7,118 nucleotides of DNA from an uncultured Bacilli bacterium (lineage in GTDB: Bacteria > Bacillota_I > Bacilli_A > RF39 > UBA660). Below the pieces are notes generated by a model. It saw only the letters and a list, made by a program, of their open reading frames with translations, was not told the DNA's origin and ran no database searches. The stretch covers positions 1-7,118 of the forward strand of contig CALVPO010000074.1 of the NCBI GenBank assembly GCA_944351345.1, given 5' to 3'. This document shows, piece by piece, positions 4,735 through 7,118 of this stretch (position 1 is the stretch's first letter; each line of letters starts with the position of its first letter). The position numbers and the translations under genes were made by a program.

Positions 4735-7118
4735 TTAGTTCTTTTCTAATATTTCTTTTAAAAATTGTCCCGTATAAGAATTCTCTACCTTACTTACCTC
4801 CTCAGGTGTACCAGTAGCAACAACTTCACCACCCATATTACCACCTTCAGGTCCTAAATCTATAATATAATCTGCAACCTTTATTACATCTAAATTATGT
4901 TCTATTATTAAAACAGTATCACCATTATCAACTATTCTCTCTAATATAGCAAGTAATTTTTTAATATCATGTGTATGAAGTCCAGTTGTTGGCTCATCTA
5001 AAATAAATAAACTCTTACCAGTAGCCTTCTTTTGTAATTCTTTAGCTAATTTAACACGAGCAGCTTCTCCACCTGACAAAGTAGGAGCTGATTGACCTAA
5101 TTTAATATAATCTAGACCAACATCAGCCATAACTTGTAATTTATTCTTTACTTTAGGATGATTTTCAAAAAATACTAAAGCCTCTTCTACTGTCATATTT
5201 AATACATCATAAATAGACTTACCCTTATATTTTATCTGAAGTGTTTCTCTATTATATCTAGTTCCCTTACATACTTCACATGGTACATAAACATCAGGTA
5301 AAAAATGCATCTCTATCTTCTTAACACCATCACCCCAACAAGCTTCACATCTGCCACCTTTAACGTTAAATGAAAATCTTCCTTTATCATATCCTCTTAT
5401 CTTAGCCTCTTTAACTTCAGCAAAAATACCTCTTATATCATCAAAAACTCCAACATAAGTAGCAGGATTGCTTCTAGGAGTCCTACCAATAGGTGCTTGA
5501 GATATATCTATTACTTTATCTATATTTTCAAATCCTTTAATTATTCTATGACATCCAGGTATCTCCTTAGATTTATAAAGATAATTTCTAGCACTCTTGT
5601 ATAATATTTCATTTACTAAAGTACTCTTACCAGAACCAGATACTCCAGTAACACAAGTCATAGTACCAAGTGGTATACGTACATTTATATTTTTTAAATT
5701 ATGTTCTTTTGCACCTTTAATCTCTATATACTTTTTATTACCTTTACGTCTTTTTTCTGGTATATCTATTTTATACTCACCAGTCAAATACTTACCAGTT
5801 AAACTGTTTTTATTTTTCATAACCTCCTTAGGTGTACCATAGGCCATAACTTCCCCACCATGTTCACCAGCCATTGGACCTATATCTATTAAATAATCAG
5901 ATGCTAACATAGTATCAGTATCATGCTCTACCACAATCAAAGAATTACCAAGATCTCTCATATTAAGTAATGAATCAATAAGTCTCCTATTATCCCTCTG
6001 ATGAAGACCAATACTAGGTTCATCTAAAACATATAAAACACCAGTAAGTCTAGAACCTATCTGAGTAGCAAGTCTTATCCTTTGACTCTCACCACCTGAT
6101 AAAGTACCAGCATTTCTAGATAAAGTTAAATACTCTAAACCAACATTTATTAAAAAATCCAATCTAGAATTTATCTCTTTTAATATAATAGAAGATATCT
6201 CTTTCTGTTCCTTATTTAATCTTAACTTAGAAATAAACTCTTTTAATTCTTTAATAGATAACTGTGTTACTTCATAAATATTTTTCTTACCAACTAATAC
6301 TGATAAAACACTTGGTTTCAATCTTGCGCCACCACAAGTCTTACAAGGAAGTTCCATCATAAATTGTTCTATCCAGTCTCGTACCCAACCACTTTTAGTT
6401 TCTATGTATCTTCTTTCTAAATTAGTAATTATTCCCTCAAAATAATCTGTCGCAGTCCTAGAATTACCATTCTTAGATATATAATTAAACTCTAAAGGAT
6501 CTGGAGAACCATATAAAATAATATCTAAACTCTTCTTACTAAGTTCACGAACTGGCTTATCTAAATCTATATTATAGTAACTAGCTAAAGTTTTTAATTG
6601 CGTATTAACTATATTATTTCCATCATCCATAGAAACAGTAGTAATAGCCCCCTCGTTAATTGATTTACTCTTATCAGGTATTACTAAATCAACATTAATC
6701 TTATATTGAATACCAAGCCCTTTACAATTAGGACAAGAACCATATGGTGCATTAAAAGAAAACATTCTAGGCTCTAATTCCTCTAGTGAATAATCACAAT
6801 AAGGACAAGCAAAATTCTCAGAAAATAATACTTCTCCTTTATCTAACATATCTATTATTACTTTACCACCAGATAATTTACAACTAGTCTCTATAGCCTC
6901 ATACAACCTACTCCTAATAGAACTTTTAATAACAAGCCTATCTATAATTACACCTATATTATGCTTTTTATTTTTTTCTATATTAATATCTTCAGTTAAA
7001 TCATGAAGTTCTCCATCTACTTTTACCCTAATATATCCATCACGCCTCAACTTATCAAATAAATCCTTATAACTACCTTTCTCACCTCTAACAATAGGAG
7101 ACACTATCATTATCTTTA
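4735..7118 (-). CDS. uvrA: UvrABC excision repair ATPase UvrA (5' end outside window)
   Basis: Damage-recognition subunit of nucleotide excision repair; it dimerises, scans DNA and loads UvrB. The frame stays open to the right edge, and the ATG at 7110 is internal: Lys-Ile precede it, and MIVSPIVRGEKG matches the segment about 150 residues into full-length UvrA (about 940 residues). The first Walker A is therefore off the window. Counting from that Met, visible are the zinc-finger cysteines CPYC (102-105) and CPNC (126-129), CKTCGG (256-261), ABC signature LSGGESQ (337-343) with Walker B VLDEPSIGLH (361-370), the second Walker A GVSGSGKST (489-497), the second zinc module CEAC/CEVC (588-591, 611-614), and the second signature LSGGEAARV (678-686) with FILDEPTTGLH (702-712). 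All motifs are intact. Trp 592 after CEAC is a minor oddity; a small polar or basic residue is usual there. It ends in its own terminator. Confidence 0.97.
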   Translation of the reverse strand, partial: KIMIVSPIVRGEKGSYKDLFDKLRRDGYIRVKVDGELHDLTEDINIEKNKKHNIGVIIDRLVIKSSIRSRLYEAIETSCKLSGGKVIIDMLDKGEVLFSENFACPYCDYSLEELEPRMFSFNAPYGSCPNCKGLGIQYKINVDLVIPDKSKSINEGAITTVSMDDGNNIVNTQLKTLASYYNIDLDKPVRELSKKSLDIILYGSPDPLEFNYISKNGNSRTATDYFEGIITNLERRYIETKSGWVRDWIEQFMMELPCKTCGGARLKPSVLSVLVGKKNIYEVTQLSIKELKEFISKLRLNKEQKEISSIILKEINSRLDFLINVGLEYLTLSRNAGTLSGGESQRIRLATQIGSRLTGVLYVLDEPSIGLHQRDNRRLIDSLLNMRDLGNSLIVVEHDTDTMLASDYLIDIGPMAGEHGGEVMAYGTPKEVMKNKNSLTGKYLTGEYKIDIPEKRRKGNKKYIEIKGAKEHNLKNINVRIPLGTMTCVTGVSGSGKSTLVNEILYKSARNYLYKSKEIPGCHRIIKGFENIDKVIDISQAPIGRTPRSNPATYVGVFDDIRGIFAEVKEAKIRGYDKGRFSFNVKGGRCEACWGDGVKKIEMHFLPDVYVPCEVCKGTRYNRETLQIKYKGKSIYDVLNMTVEEALVFFENHPKVKNKLQVMADVGLDYIKLGQSAPTLSGGEAARVKLAKELQKKATGKSLFILDEPTTGLHTHDIKKLLAILERIVDNGDTVLIIEHNLDVIKVADYIIDLGPEGGNMGGEVVATGTPEEVSKVENSYTGQFLKEILEKN

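Noticed and set aside
5597..5842. Plus-strand open frame of 81 codons opposite uvrA
   Set aside because: It is antisense to the second Walker A region of uvrA, a highly conserved coding segment, and has no recognisable family features.
7108..7110. ATG as the true uvrA start
   Set aside because: The residue matches an internal position about 150 residues into UvrA, the frame continues upstream to the window edge, and the first Walker A is missing, so the gene simply runs off the window.
1..7118. CRISPR array, tRNA or rRNA genes
   Set aside because: I saw no regularly spaced direct repeats, and no tRNA-like arms or rRNA segments on either strand; the window is filled by genes, the IS and short spacers.

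Overview
The window is a very AT-rich stretch of a bacterial genome using the standard code (TGA and TAG serve as stops, Trp is TGG). Heavy use of AGA, ATA and TTA codons, strong AGGTG/AGAGGTGA ribosome binding sites and the UvrA sequence suggest a low-GC Bacillota-like organism (or a similar low-GC lineage such as Fusobacteriota); a genus cannot be assigned from this sequence alone.

Layout. Bases 2-220 carry a fragment of an ISNCY (IS1202-like) transposase, running off the left edge. It is interrupted by a complete, apparently intact IS21-family insertion sequence at 209-2382 (2174 bp), bounded by 5-bp direct repeats (ATATT), with 11/12 matching terminal inverted repeats, a second pair of subterminal repeats, istA (transposase) and istB (AAA+ helper ATPase). 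A gene-free, AT-rich 168-base stretch (2388-2555) follows and contains a 75-bp segment with imperfect inverted ends that may be a leftover end of the older element. The right half is chromosomal and read on the minus strand: a 654-residue fusion of a PfkB-type sugar kinase with a double SIS domain (2556-4520), an intergenic region holding its promoter and the terminator of the next gene, then uvrA (4735 to the right edge, 5' end outside the window).

How it fits together. uvrA and the kinase-SIS gene point the same way but look like separate transcription units: a hairpin-plus-U-run terminator follows uvrA, and an extended -10 promoter precedes the kinase-SIS gene. The IS21 element lies downstream of, and converges on, the kinase-SIS gene, so it does not interrupt it; it landed in mobile DNA already present there. 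istA and istB are nearly abutting and probably translationally coupled.

Most interesting points: (1) the kinase-double-SIS fusion, whose two activities resemble in kind the fructoselysine kinase/deglycase pair FrlD/FrlB but whose substrate is unknown; (2) the IS21 ends hold a perfect outward -35 (TTGACA) on the right and an inward -10-like box (TAAAAT) on the left, which would form a promoter only when the two ends are joined; (3) a hairpin just inside the left end is placed so that outside read-through would fold it but a junction-promoter transcript would largely lack its 5' arm.
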